Assembly: GCF_018128945.1 (NCBI RefSeq) | Contig: NZ_CP068393.1 | Coordinates: 62,001 to 126,000, forward strand | Origin: Aristaeella hokkaidonensis | Lineage (GTDB): Bacteria > Bacillota > Clostridia > Christensenellales > Aristaeellaceae | Length of the DNA: 64,000 bases | Direction of reading: 5' to 3' | Shown: positions 25,911 to 34,094 of the stretch, piece by piece | How positions within the stretch are numbered: position 1 is the first letter of the stretch | Layout: each line of letters opens with the position of its first letter | Notes under the pieces: generated by a model | Told to the model about the DNA's origin: nothing | Databases searched by the model: none | Seen by the model: only the letters and a program-made list of their open reading frames with translations | Program-made: the position numbers and the translations under genes

Positions 25911-27272
25911 ATGCAAATGAAAAAGATCAGATGGCTTGTGCTGTGTATTCTGGCTTTATGTTTATTCATTCCTGCGGGAATAGCAGAACGTGCTATTCCG
26001 GAGGTGCTGAAGGTGACACAGGAAGTCAAATGCTACAGGGCAAAAGGCTATCGGATTATTACCTATTCAGAACTGCATTCCACCAGGGAAGACGTAAATG
26101 ACTTGATCAATGGCAGGGTGGCAGCCCTGAAAGAAGAAGCGGAAGCAGTGGTGCCGGAAGGAAGGGATTATAACAAAAGATGTGCCCATGCAGATATTTA
26201 TACACAAATTACCCGAACGGGTGACCGCTGGCTGAGCTTTCATGTGTGTGCACAGACATCTGCAAAGAGCAGCCAGAATTGGGTGAAATGTGAAGATTAT
26301 ACTTACGACATGGAATCCGGCCGGCTGATCCGGCTGGGGGATATTATCTGTGAAGAGGGCTGGGAAAAGCTGCTGCATGAAATCCGGATACAGGTCGAGG
26401 AAAGCTTTCCTGAAGACAAACCGGATGAGCAGGCACTGGATGCGATCTGCAGCCGTGAAAGCCTGACGGAAGCCGGGTTTATCATGACGCCCGGACACCT
26501 GGCACTGTTTTTTCCCGCGGCAGACGTGTATCCCGCCCATGCTGAAGCACTTTTGCGGGTGGAAATATATGTGCCGGAATTATGGGAGATCCTGACGGAA
26601 GAGGGCCGGAAGGAAACGGACTGCACCGGCTACAAGCTGGTTGCACTGACCTATGACGACGGTCCCGGAAAGGGAACAACCAGGGGTGTGCTGAGTTCCT
26701 CCGTCCGTCATCCGGGACAGGTGACCTTCTTTGCGACCGGACACCGCCTGGAAGAAAATGCTGAGATGCTTCATTTGGAGTTCGACGCCGGCCACAGCGT
26801 GCAAAGCCATACCTGGGCGCATGCTACCAAGGGCGTGACAACAGAGAAAGTAACCGACTGGGAAACGCAGTATAACAAGGCCATGGGCAGCATCATCGGC
26901 AAGCTCCCGATCATGATGCGTCCTCCGGGAGGAAACTGGAGGGGATACGTCAATTCAGGCACTGAGCTGGCTCAGATCCTGTGGGATACCAATTCCACGG
27001 ATTCGTCCGCCGGTGAAGGAAAGCAGGATATGCTGGGCTGCTGCGGCCGTGCCAGCATCGCCTGTGACGGGAGTATCGTGCTTTTCCACGACGTCAAAAT
27101 CTATGCCGGAGATCTGGCAGAACGGTCCATGAGGCTCTTTGAGCAGGAGAACATGCTGATTGTGACCGTAAACGATTTGTGTGCGCTGCGCGGAATTTCG
27201 CTGAAAGCAGGCACCGTATTGCAAAACTGTCCGCCGGAGGAAGCGGAAGTAAGCATGCAGGCTCACCGGTAA
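25911..27272 (+). CDS. Secreted polysaccharide (peptidoglycan-type) deacetylase
   Basis: About 453 residues. A signal peptide (MKKIRWLVLCILALCLFIPAGIAE) is followed by a domain of about 210 residues resembling DUF3298/PdaC-type N-terminal regions (DYTYDMESGRLIRLGDII). The C-terminal NodB homology domain starts near residue 243: TYDDGPG holds the catalytic and metal aspartates, HSVQSHTWAH gives the two metal histidines, MMRPPGGNWRG is motif 3 and SIVLFHDVK is motif 5. All key residues of an active CE4 deacetylase are present, likely acting on cell-wall sugars. Starts at ATG 25911 or 25917 after GAGGAAG. The stop overlaps the convergent gene by ten bases. Confidence 0.82.
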   Translation: MQMKKIRWLVLCILALCLFIPAGIAERAIPEVLKVTQEVKCYRAKGYRIITYSELHSTREDVNDLINGRVAALKEEAEAVVPEGRDYNKRCAHADIYTQITRTGDRWLSFHVCAQTSAKSSQNWVKCEDYTYDMESGRLIRLGDIICEEGWEKLLHEIRIQVEESFPEDKPDEQALDAICSRESLTEAGFIMTPGHLALFFPAADVYPAHAEALLRVEIYVPELWEILTEEGRKETDCTGYKLVALTYDDGPGKGTTRGVLSSSVRHPGQVTFFATGHRLEENAEMLHLEFDAGHSVQSHTWAHATKGVTTEKVTDWETQYNKAMGSIIGKLPIMMRPPGGNWRGYVNSGTELAQILWDTNSTDSSAGEGKQDMLGCCGRASIACDGSIVLFHDVKIYAGDLAERSMRLFEQENMLIVTVNDLCALRGISLKAGTVLQNCPPEEAEVSMQAHR

Positions 27273-28228
27273 GCGTACATACCGTCGCTTCCGACAATCA
27301 GGCCGCGGTACATCTCAATGGACAGGAGATGTTTCCCGCCGGGTGTTTCAAAAGAATATATCCAGGTACCGCCGGTGACAGAAGTGTCATCGGCTTTTTC
27401 CATGACCCTGCTGTTCATGACGATACAACGGACCCACTCTGCTTCTTCAGGGGAGACCTCTGCCGGCTCAGCACCTGTCTCGCAGTCTGTGAAATACGCT
27501 GTGATGACAGCGGTATCGAGACCGTCGCGCAGACCGTGGCAGAACTTCCAGACCGGAGGCTGTTCTTCAGCATCATCCGGACCATTGGGATAGGAGGCGT
27601 GGGTAACGGAGATCAGTTGTCCATCCTCAAAAATACCGGAAGTGTTATAAGCATTGAAAGGGTTTTCATCCGCCTGCAGCGAATTAAGGAATTCTTCAGC
27701 GCTTAATGGCATCTCTTCTTCACCGGAAACGATGGGGGTGTACCTGAAACTATCCGACAGGGGGAGCAGGACCTTGTTAAACCCCACAGACGTGACAGGA
27801 ACCCAGTCGTTGACAACAACGGTAAAGGTGTCGTCTTTTCCGGATTCAAAAACCATATAACCGTCGAATGCTTCCTCCGGACAGATTTCCCAGGCAGTGA
27901 CGGTACCCTGGGATTCAGGATCTGTATGCGGAATGATTTCCTTTACGGTCCAGAAATGGTCGTTGACCAGGATCGTGTCTCCCGGGGTGAGGGAAAGGAT
28001 CTCATCCGCCCTGTAATGATCCTGCAGATACAGGACAGCGATGAAGTATCCACCGCTGCCGATCCGGCCTGTGTTCCGGAAGGAGAGCCGGAATTCGCCA
28101 TTGCCCTGGTCGAGACTGTCATGATCAACCGGGATGGGACGGATTTCCGCGGCACAGGCGAAGACGGTGCAGCAGAGGGTGAGCAGCAGGACCAGCAGAA
28201 CGGCGGTCAGGATCTGATTGCGTTTCAT
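27263..28228 (-). CDS. Secreted protein of unknown function
   Basis: 321 residues with a strong signal sequence (ILTAVLLVLLLTLCCTVFACAAE). Cysteines at the end of the hydrophobic core do not form a clean lipobox. The mature part is acidic (EEEMPLSAEEF, GPDDAEEQPP) and beta-rich, with no family that I recognise. GAGGAATATCC precedes the ATG. It converges on the deacetylase gene with a ten-base overlap of the coding ends, and no terminator is visible between them. Confidence 0.6.
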   Translation of the reverse strand: MKRNQILTAVLLVLLLTLCCTVFACAAEIRPIPVDHDSLDQGNGEFRLSFRNTGRIGSGGYFIAVLYLQDHYRADEILSLTPGDTILVNDHFWTVKEIIPHTDPESQGTVTAWEICPEEAFDGYMVFESGKDDTFTVVVNDWVPVTSVGFNKVLLPLSDSFRYTPIVSGEEEMPLSAEEFLNSLQADENPFNAYNTSGIFEDGQLISVTHASYPNGPDDAEEQPPVWKFCHGLRDGLDTAVITAYFTDCETGAEPAEVSPEEAEWVRCIVMNSRVMEKADDTSVTGGTWIYSFETPGGKHLLSIEMYRGLIVGSDGMYAYR

Positions 28229-28362
28229 GGATATTCCTCCTTGCGGTCGGTTGGGACGGTTCTATGTACTTTCACTCTGTATGACGCACGGGAGCGGGAA
28301 AAGTTCCACAAAAAGCATCTGAAGATCGTGTATATTTTTATGGGTAAAAAGGAGGATTCAGT

Positions 28363-28896
28363 TTGATACCGGAAAACGCTTTTTTCCACGGTACGGTAAT
28401 TGGCGGACTGGACACGATCCTCGCCAACGCGAAATCCCATGTTGACGGGAGCAAAGTCGCGTACTTTACGACGGACAGGGTCTACGCGCTTGTCTGCTGC
28501 AGAAGCAGGCAGGAGAACTTTGTCACCATGGGACTGAGGGATGGAATCCAGACATATTTTGAGCGGTTTCCCGATCAGCTGAAGGTTCTGTATGACGGAA
28601 AAGAAGGCTTTATTTACAGGCCTGTGTCTGCAGAGACATTGAAAAACACCAGAGGTCATAGCTGGGAGAGCTCCGTGGACGTTCCGGTCGTCCTTCTGGA
28701 ACATATCCCCAACGTCTATACAGAGATCCTGAAGGAGGAAGAGGCCGGGAATGTGATTATCCGCCGCTATGCCGATATTGATCCTGATGAACAGAAGGAA
28801 GTTGCAAACCATATGCGTGATGGGCTGAACGATCCTCTTTGTTTTCCTGCATATCGTGACTTCGTATATGAACACTTTTCACCGTTATGGGATTGA
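28363..28896 (+). CDS. Uncharacterised cytoplasmic protein with N-terminal FHGT motif
   Basis: 177 residues starting at TTG 28363, seven bases after GGAGG. No signal peptide or membrane segment. The opening FFHGTVIGGLDTILANAKSH followed by VAYFTTDRVYALVCC loosely resembles the start of ADP-ribosyltransferase-fold proteins (a Y/F-H-G-S/T strand then a helix), but the later catalytic glutamate cannot be placed with confidence. It is monocistronic and ends at a bidirectional terminator shared with the MgtC-like gene. Function unknown. Confidence 0.55.
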   Translation: MIPENAFFHGTVIGGLDTILANAKSHVDGSKVAYFTTDRVYALVCCRSRQENFVTMGLRDGIQTYFERFPDQLKVLYDGKEGFIYRPVSAETLKNTRGHSWESSVDVPVVLLEHIPNVYTEILKEEEAGNVIIRRYADIDPDEQKEVANHMRDGLNDPLCFPAYRDFVYEHFSPLWD

Positions 28897-28909
28897 CCAG
28901 CATATTATA

Positions 28910-28950
28910 AAAAAGTCCGGTTCCCATTGAAAAGGGAATCGGGCCTTTTT
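28910..28950. terminator. Bidirectional terminator between convergent genes
   Basis: AAAAAGTCCGG and TTCCC pair with GGGAA and a CGGGCCTTTTT arm, giving A- and T-runs on both sides of the stem. Confidence 0.8.
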
Positions 28951-28978
28951 GGACACTGCTGTATGAACTTGATTCTGT

Positions 28979-29689
28979 TTACACGTTTCGGGTTCTGACG
29001 GTTCTGATGTTCGGATGCTCGGACAGGATCGTAATCAAATCCTGGTATTCCGTTTTGCCGGGCATGGACAGCGTATATACGTTTGTATAAATATTCTGTC
29101 CATCCTGTGTATTTTCCGCGTGAAAATCCTGATCAAGGATTTTGACTTCCATCTTGTCAAACGTGTCCCGGATGTATTTCAGCGTTTCATTCCGATGAAT
29201 AAACTGGATTTCAAGCCGCTTGTAGGTATTCACATGTACGATCTGCTGCATCATCTTCAGCACGGCCATGACCACCAGACAGGCTACCAGCGCCATGGTG
29301 GTGAATCCGGCACCGACAGCCAGGCCCAGGCAGGCGGCGCACCACAGGGAGGCCGCGGTGGTGAGGCCGGAGATCCGACGGTCGGCAATGATGATTGTTC
29401 CGGCACCCAGGAAACCGACGCCTGATACAATCTGTGCTGTCAGACGCCCTACGCTGACATTGATTTGAGATGCACCAAGCGCTACCACATGGGCAATGGT
29501 CTGCTGTTCCACCAGACCGATCAGCGCGGCACCCAGGCAGACCAGCACATGCGTCCGCATGCCTGCCGGCCTGTTTTTCATTTCCCGTTCGACACCGATA
29601 ATGGCTCCGAAGATGACCGCGGCCACGATTCTGAGAACCATCTGCCAGAAAGAAAGCGGTTCTCCAAAAGTTACCCAGTCAAAAACCAT
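28979..29689 (-). CDS. MgtC/SapB-family membrane protein
   Basis: 236 residues with four or five membrane segments in the first 150 (MVLRIVAAVIFGAIIGVERE, then THVLVCLGAALIGLVEQQ and VSGVGFLGAGTIIIADRRISG), the standard MgtC core including the conserved GVERE and GFLGAGTI blocks. A soluble C-terminal ACT-like domain of about 80 residues follows (RLEIQFIHRNETLKYIRD). Family members relate to magnesium homeostasis or modulate the F-type ATPase; the role here is unproven. GGAGGTATAGT precedes the ATG. Confidence 0.85.
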   Translation of the reverse strand: MVFDWVTFGEPLSFWQMVLRIVAAVIFGAIIGVEREMKNRPAGMRTHVLVCLGAALIGLVEQQTIAHVVALGASQINVSVGRLTAQIVSGVGFLGAGTIIIADRRISGLTTAASLWCAACLGLAVGAGFTTMALVACLVVMAVLKMMQQIVHVNTYKRLEIQFIHRNETLKYIRDTFDKMEVKILDQDFHAENTQDGQNIYTNVYTLSMPGKTEYQDLITILSEHPNIRTVRTRNV

Positions 29690-29791
29690 ACTATACCTCC
29701 GGTTGCTTCTGTGTAAGATTAACAGACGGATTTAATTGTCTGCTCTTGATACAACATATTACCACACCGGGCTGATTTCAGGCAATAAAAA

Positions 29792-29826
29792 CCCGGCTGT
29801 TTTTTGCAGCCGGGCTTCCTTTTTTT
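29792..29826. terminator. Terminator hairpin next to guaA-end repeat copy 1
   Basis: CCCGGCTG (29792-29799) pairs with CAGCCGGG (29807-29814). T-rich tails occur on both strands (CTTCCTTTTTTT on plus, GGGTTTTTATT on minus). On the minus strand it follows the guaA-end repeat as in the other two copies. Confidence 0.75.
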
Positions 29827-29838
29827 GCCAAAATGTGA

Positions 29839-29865
29839 TTATTCGAACCCGATGGTTGCGACGGG
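29839..29865 (-). repeat. guaA 3'-end direct repeat, copy 1 (candidate attachment site)
   Basis: 27 bp with two mismatches to the last 27 bases of guaA (42094-42120), in the same orientation. On the minus strand it would read KPPVATIGFE then stop, but an in-frame stop lies just before the K, so it is a fragment. A terminator hairpin follows, as at guaA itself. Confidence 0.75.
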
Positions 29866-29908
29866 CGGTTTTTATCCAAACTGTTTTACCGTATGTCCGC
29901 CGGCCCAC

Positions 29909-29937
29909 TTGCTCTCAAGAGGGAAATGGTTTATAGT
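29909..29937 (+). promoter_or_regulatory. Promoter of the phosphoribosyltransferase gene
   Basis: TTGCTC (29909-29914), 17 nt and TATAGT (29932-29937), about 50 bases before ATG 29991. Confidence 0.6.
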
Positions 29938-29990
29938 AGATTCACAGAAATACCGTTTTACAGAATTTCATACAGGAGGAGGAACGAATC

Positions 29991-30632
29991 ATGTCTATCC
30001 AGATTGTTGAGATTCCGAATCACCAGAACAAGGTACGTCTGCGCGTCGCCCATGGGCATTTCGCCACAAGCCACAGCCATATCAATTACTACATTGACCT
30101 GACTATGACCAAGCACCGGCTGTCAGAAGCCCGGATTGCCGCAGAAGAATTGTGCGGCATGTACAAGAATTCCACGATCGTGGACTCCATCCTCTGCCTG
30201 GACGGAACGGAGGTGCTGGGCGCCTGCATGGCTTCAGCACTGTCCGAGGCCGGGTTCCGGAGCATGAATGCACACCAGACGATTTACGTGGTGACTCCGG
30301 AACATACCTCCGGAAGCCAGCTGATCTTCCGGGACAATATCGCTCCGATGATTGTGGGCAAGCATGTACTGGTGCTGGCAGCCTCCCTGACCACCGGCTT
30401 TACCGCCCGCTCCGCCATCGAAGCTATCCGGTATTACAGCGGTGTGCCCGCAGGTGTCTCAGCCATCTTCTCCGCGATTGATGAATGTGAAGGCTTCCCG
30501 GTCAAGAGCGTTTTCACCGTAAAGGAGAACCTCCCCGATTATGTCAGCTGCTCCTCCCACAACTGCCCGATGTGCAAGGCAGGGGAAAAGCTGACAGGAC
30601 TGGTCAACAGCCACGGCGTTTCCTCCTTCTGA
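29991..30632 (+). CDS. Type I phosphoribosyltransferase-like protein (orotate PRTase-like)
   Basis: 213 residues. The Rossmann-like PRTase core is suggested by ILCLDGTEVLGACMASALSE and the segment VLVLAASLTTGFTARSAIEAI, which aligns with the PRPP loop of type I enzymes (hydrophobic strand, two acidic residues, then TTG). Here the usual acidic pair is replaced by Ala-Ser, so catalysis is doubtful. A C-terminal SSHNCPMCKAGEKL carries two cysteines that could bind metal. AGGAGGAGGAACG precedes the ATG. It is alone between two guaA-end repeats with its own promoter. Confidence 0.6.
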   Translation: MSIQIVEIPNHQNKVRLRVAHGHFATSHSHINYYIDLTMTKHRLSEARIAAEELCGMYKNSTIVDSILCLDGTEVLGACMASALSEAGFRSMNAHQTIYVVTPEHTSGSQLIFRDNIAPMIVGKHVLVLAASLTTGFTARSAIEAIRYYSGVPAGVSAIFSAIDECEGFPVKSVFTVKENLPDYVSCSSHNCPMCKAGEKLTGLVNSHGVSSF

Positions 30633-30654
30633 GGGCGCGCTTTTTTAACAACGG

Positions 30655-30677
30655 AAGCCGGGCATCATGCCCGGCTT
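30655..30677 (+). other. Hairpin after the phosphoribosyltransferase gene
   Basis: A perfect 10-bp stem (30655-30664 with 30668-30677) with loop TCA but no T-run after it, so termination is uncertain. A six-T run lies just upstream of it instead. Confidence 0.5.
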
Positions 30678-30720
30678 ACGCTGTATTTCAATACCATTCG
30701 TCTTACTGACCTGCCGCAAG

Positions 30721-30766
30721 ATAAAAAATATCCCGGGGACCTTTGTAAATAAGGTCCCCGGGATAT
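30721..30766 (-). terminator. Terminator downstream of the fructan LacI gene
   Basis: A perfect 16-bp stem (30728-30743 with 30751-30766) and 7-nt loop. On the minus strand it is followed by TTTTTTAT. Confidence 0.9.
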
Positions 30767-30771
30767 TGATA

Positions 30772-30798
30772 TTATTCGAACTCGATGGTCGCCACGGG
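30772..30798 (-). repeat. guaA 3'-end direct repeat, copy 2 (candidate attachment site)
   Basis: 27 bp with one mismatch to the guaA end at 42094-42120, same orientation. Similarity continues weakly for 15 more bases: the reading GIPEKPVATIEFE-stop matches GuaA DISEKPVATIEFE-stop at 11 of 13 residues, then ends. It lies between the LacI stop codon and its terminator. Confidence 0.8.
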
Positions 30799-30849
30799 TT
30801 TCTCCGGGATGCCCGGAACTTCCCGCTGAAGAAAACGATACGCAAAGCG

Positions 30850-31881
30850 TCAGGTTTTACGGATGCTTTCCCGCCAGATCGGGGTTGATTTTACATGGGT
30901 CCAGCTGTACGGGAAGGAGGGAATACGGATCCGGTTGAGCAGCAATTCAGCCGCAAGATGTCCGATTTCCGTACCGCAGATCTTGACCGTGGTCAACGGG
31001 GGATCGGTGAAGGCAGACTGCATTGTTCCGTCAAAACCGGTAATCATGATATCCTCCGGGATTGACAGGTCCTTTTTTTTCAGAGCCTGTATCAGTGAAA
31101 TCGCCAGGTAATCGTTGGCACAGACAAAAGCGTCCGGCAGAGCAGGCATCTGATTGATCCTGGACAGCAGCCAGGCGGAATCATCATAGGGTGAGGAGTC
31201 GGGTTCACAGATACAGAATCGCTTATCGTACTGAAGTCCGTTTACCATCAGCCCCTGCTGATAGCCGTACCACCGTTCCCGGAAAGAGCCGCAGTGGTTA
31301 TAATCCCCGACGAATCCGATCTGCCGGGCACCTGCCCTCACAAGACGCCGGATGACTGCCATAATTCCGGCAATGTTTTCCATAGTCACATAGTCGCACT
31401 CAATCAGCGAGGTGATTGTTTCAGCCGAACTGTCCGTCAGAACCATCGGAATGTCCAGATGACAGAGCATGCTTACATAATCCGGATCAAAAAGCTCAAT
31501 TCCGACGATCCCGGCAATCTGTTCCGGAACAAAATGAGGGGGAAGTTGCCTTTTTTCCAGCTCCTCCTGTGAAATTTCATAAATTTTCAGCGCATAGCCT
31601 TCCCGGCTGATCATATCTGTAAAAGAAGAAAGGAACAGGGTGCCAAAATGGAGCTGGCTGGGGAGGTGGCAGGTCAGCAGGGCGATATTCCCGACAGACG
31701 GGGGAGAAGCGAAGACTTTTTCCGCGGGGGACCCGTATCCCAGTTCCTTTGCTTTTTGTAAAACAAGATTCCGGGTGCTCTGGGGAACAGAACCGCGGCC
31801 ATTGTAAACTTTGGAAACTGTATTTCGGGAAAGACCGCAGGCATCCGCGATGTCCTGCATAGTGATTCTTTTGGAAGGCAT
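30850..31881 (-). CDS. LacI-family regulator of the fructan locus
   Basis: 343 residues. The helix-turn-helix ITMQDIADACGLSRNTVSKVY (residues 6-26) is canonical, followed by an effector-binding domain (VGNIALLTCHLP onward, ITGFDGTMQSAFTDPPLTTV). It is divergent from the fructan ABC operon with a pair of near-perfect GTTTACATAATGTAAAC-type operators between them, one overlapping its own -35. It therefore most likely represses both itself and the transporter operon. The inducer is inferred to be a fructose-containing sugar. Confidence 0.85.
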   Translation of the reverse strand: MPSKRITMQDIADACGLSRNTVSKVYNGRGSVPQSTRNLVLQKAKELGYGSPAEKVFASPPSVGNIALLTCHLPSQLHFGTLFLSSFTDMISREGYALKIYEISQEELEKRQLPPHFVPEQIAGIVGIELFDPDYVSMLCHLDIPMVLTDSSAETITSLIECDYVTMENIAGIMAVIRRLVRAGARQIGFVGDYNHCGSFRERWYGYQQGLMVNGLQYDKRFCICEPDSSPYDDSAWLLSRINQMPALPDAFVCANDYLAISLIQALKKKDLSIPEDIMITGFDGTMQSAFTDPPLTTVKICGTEIGHLAAELLLNRIRIPSFPYSWTHVKSTPIWRESIRKT

Positions 31882-31910
31882 CGTTTCCGACCTTTCTGTT
31901 TTTTTGTGAC

Positions 31911-31939
31911 ATTATGCCTGTTTTGTTTACATATTGTAA
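31911..31939 (-). promoter_or_regulatory. Promoter of the fructan LacI gene
   Basis: Minus strand TTACAA (31934-31939), 17 nt and CATAAT (31911-31916). The -35 is inside operator O1, which implies autorepression. Confidence 0.6.
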
Positions 31940-31941
31940 CA
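31925..31941. promoter_or_regulatory. Fructan operator O1
   Basis: GTTTACATATTGTAACA differs from the palindromic O2 at three positions. Its start is 37 bp from that of O2, and it overlaps the regulator promoter. Confidence 0.65.
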
Positions 31942-31961
31942 CAACGGAATGATCAAAACAA

Positions 31962-31978
31962 GTTTACATAATGTAAAC
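31962..31978. promoter_or_regulatory. Fructan operator O2
   Basis: GTTTACATAATGTAAAC is a perfect 17-bp palindrome around its central base, typical of a LacI-family operator. A further half-site (ATATGTAAATC) lies in the spacer of the transporter promoter. Confidence 0.75.
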
Positions 31979-32067
31979 ACATCACGTCCTGACATCGAAA
32001 TAGATTGTTAATAATGGCAATAAAACGAACATAATAAAATAAATATATACAAACTGCACAAAATCAA

Positions 32068-32096
32068 TTGACAATATGTAAATCAATGTGTAAAAT
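32068..32096 (+). promoter_or_regulatory. Promoter of the fructan transporter operon
   Basis: Perfect TTGACA (32068-32073), 17 nt and TAAAAT (32091-32096), about 85 bases before ATG 32180. The region between the operators and this promoter is AT-rich and otherwise featureless. Confidence 0.8.
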
Positions 32097-32179
32097 ACAA
32101 TTGAAATCCGGGAAGCCGGATAACGGATGTTACAACTGCATAAACGACGCGACATTGCAAACTGGCGAGGAGGGGAAAA

Positions 32180-33145
32180 ATGCAAGGCGTGAAGCAACTG
32201 CCTGCCGCTTCAAAGCGGCAGAAAAACGTGACCCCCGGATACCGGCTGCGGAATTTCAGGGAGAACTTTCCGTATCTCACGATGATTCTGCCGGCCGTTC
32301 TGGTGGTATTCCTGTTTAACTATCTTCCGATCTATGGCGTCCTGATTGCGTTCCAGGATTTTATGCCGGGAGATAAAATTCTCTCTGACACCACGATCTG
32401 GGTCGGCTTTGAAAACTTTGCGAGATTCTTCAACGATGTACAGTTCTGGCCGCTGATGAAGAACACATTCATCCTGTGTATTGTCGGATTTGTCATCGGT
32501 TTCCCGCTTCCGATCATCGTATCCCTCGCACTCAACGCGCTGAAACGGAAGAAGACGGGGAAGGTTTTCCAGACGATCTATACCGCTCCCCATTTTATCT
32601 CGCTGGTTGTTCTGGTCGGTATGCTGCAGCTGTTCTTCGGGCGTTACGGCCTGGTGAACAACATTGCCGCAAGCCTGGGCGCGGAGCGGGTATCCTATTT
32701 CCTGGAAAGCTCCGCCTTCCGCCCGCTGTATATCCTGTCCAGCAACTGGCAGGACTTCGGCTGGAGCGCGGTTATCTACATCGCCGCCCTGAGCAACGTG
32801 GATCCTGTACAGCATGAAGCGGCCATGATCGACGGCGCAAGCCGGTTCCAGCGGGTGCTCCATGTGGACATTCCCGCAATCATGCCGATGATCAGCGTGA
32901 TGCTGATCATGTCCATCGGCGGCCTGATGGGCGTGGGTTATGAAAAGGCCCTGCTGATGCAGACCGACGGAAACCTGGCTGTCAGTGAACTGATCGCCAC
33001 ATACGTGTACAAACGCGGTCTGACAGGCGTTCCGGATCAGGCTTACGCAACGGCCATCGGTCTGTTCAACTCCGTGATCAACGTTGTGCTGCTGATCATT
33101 GCCAACACGACATCCAAACGGTTCTCCGAGAACTCGCTGTGGTAA
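32180..33145 (+). CDS. ABC transporter permease, LplB type
   Basis: 321 residues, six predicted membrane segments starting near residue 33 (YLTMILPAVLVVFLFNYLPIYG). The LplB-type hallmarks are FNYLPIYGVLIAFQDF at the first span and the EAA loop HEAAMIDGASRFQRVLHVDI near residues 214-233. GAGGAGGGGAAAA precedes the ATG. It works with the following permease and the 587-residue binding lipoprotein; such systems typically import plant oligosaccharides, here probably fructo-oligosaccharides given the GH32 genes. No ATPase gene is present in the operon. Confidence 0.9.
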   Translation: MQGVKQLPAASKRQKNVTPGYRLRNFRENFPYLTMILPAVLVVFLFNYLPIYGVLIAFQDFMPGDKILSDTTIWVGFENFARFFNDVQFWPLMKNTFILCIVGFVIGFPLPIIVSLALNALKRKKTGKVFQTIYTAPHFISLVVLVGMLQLFFGRYGLVNNIAASLGAERVSYFLESSAFRPLYILSSNWQDFGWSAVIYIAALSNVDPVQHEAAMIDGASRFQRVLHVDIPAIMPMISVMLIMSIGGLMGVGYEKALLMQTDGNLAVSELIATYVYKRGLTGVPDQAYATAIGLFNSVINVVLLIIANTTSKRFSENSLW

Positions 33146-33159
33146 GGAGGGGAACGAAG

Positions 33160-34077
33160 ATGACTCAGAAAGCACCCGCAATCAATATCAGGAACAACGC
33201 ACTGAAGGATACAAAGGGCGACAAGATATTCTTTGTGATCAACGCCTGTATCCTCGGCCTGCTTGCACTGATCATTCTGTATCCCCTTTACTTTATCGTG
33301 ATTGCCTCCATCTCCGACCCGGACGCGGTGCTGGGCGGACAGGTGGTGCTGGCTCCCGTGAATATCACCTTTGAAGGCTATGAGAAAGTATTCCAGCGGG
33401 GTGATATCTGGAGGGGATACCTCAACACCATTATCTATACCGTGGTGACGGTAGTTCTTTCGCTGGTGGTGACGATTCCCGCCGGCTGGGGACTGAGCCG
33501 TAAAACAACCCCCGGTAAAAAATTCTGGATGATTTACTTCATTATCCCGATGTTCTTCGGCGGCGGCCTGATCCCGTTCTATAACGTGATGAGCAGCCTG
33601 AAGCTGATCAACTCCGCCTGGTCGGTGATCCTTCCGGCAATCCTGAGCGTCTGGAACCTGTTCATGAGCAAGACGTTCTTTGAATCGTCCATTCCGGAGG
33701 GCATGCTGGAAGCAGCACGGATTGACGGCGCCGGAAAATTCCGGACCTTCTTCTCCATTGTGCTGCCGCTGTCCAAGGCAATCATTGCCGTTATGGCACT
33801 GTATTACGCAGTCGGACAGTGGAACAGCTACTTCAACGCCATGATTTTCCTGCAGGATGAAAACAAGTATCCGCTGCAGCTGGTGCTGAAGGAAATCCTG
33901 ATTGCAAGTGAGAGCACCGTGGGCGGAAGCGGCGAAACGATTCTGCAGCAGTACCGCCTGGCAAACCAGCTGAAGTATGTATCCGTGATCGTCTCCAGCC
34001 TGCCGGTGCTGTGCCTGTATCCGTTTGTCCAGAAATACTTTGCACAAGGTGTCATGATTGGCTCCCTGAAGGGATAA
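33160..34077 (+). CDS. ABC transporter permease, LplC/YtcP type
   Basis: 305 residues with start ATG 33160 after AAGGAGGGGAACGAAG; an upstream GTG at 33139 overlaps the end of the previous gene and precedes the ribosome site. Six predicted membrane segments from about residue 22 (KIFFVINACILGLLALIILY). YtcP-type features are SDPDAVLGGQVVLAPVNITFEGYEKVF after the first span and the EAA loop LEAARIDGAGKFRTFFSIVL. It overlaps no neighbour and is followed after 17 bases by the binding protein gene. Confidence 0.9.
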   Translation: MTQKAPAINIRNNALKDTKGDKIFFVINACILGLLALIILYPLYFIVIASISDPDAVLGGQVVLAPVNITFEGYEKVFQRGDIWRGYLNTIIYTVVTVVLSLVVTIPAGWGLSRKTTPGKKFWMIYFIIPMFFGGGLIPFYNVMSSLKLINSAWSVILPAILSVWNLFMSKTFFESSIPEGMLEAARIDGAGKFRTFFSIVLPLSKAIIAVMALYYAVGQWNSYFNAMIFLQDENKYPLQLVLKEILIASESTVGGSGETILQQYRLANQLKYVSVIVSSLPVLCLYPFVQKYFAQGVMIGSLKG

Positions 34078-34094
34078 AGAAGGAGGAAAACAAC

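Noticed and set aside
29839..29865. TTCGAAT inside the guaA-end repeats resembles a tRNA T-loop, suggesting a tRNA fragment or gene
   Set aside because: The bases on either side do not form a T-stem and no acceptor, D or anticodon arm is present. The match to the guaA 3' end explains the sequence fully.
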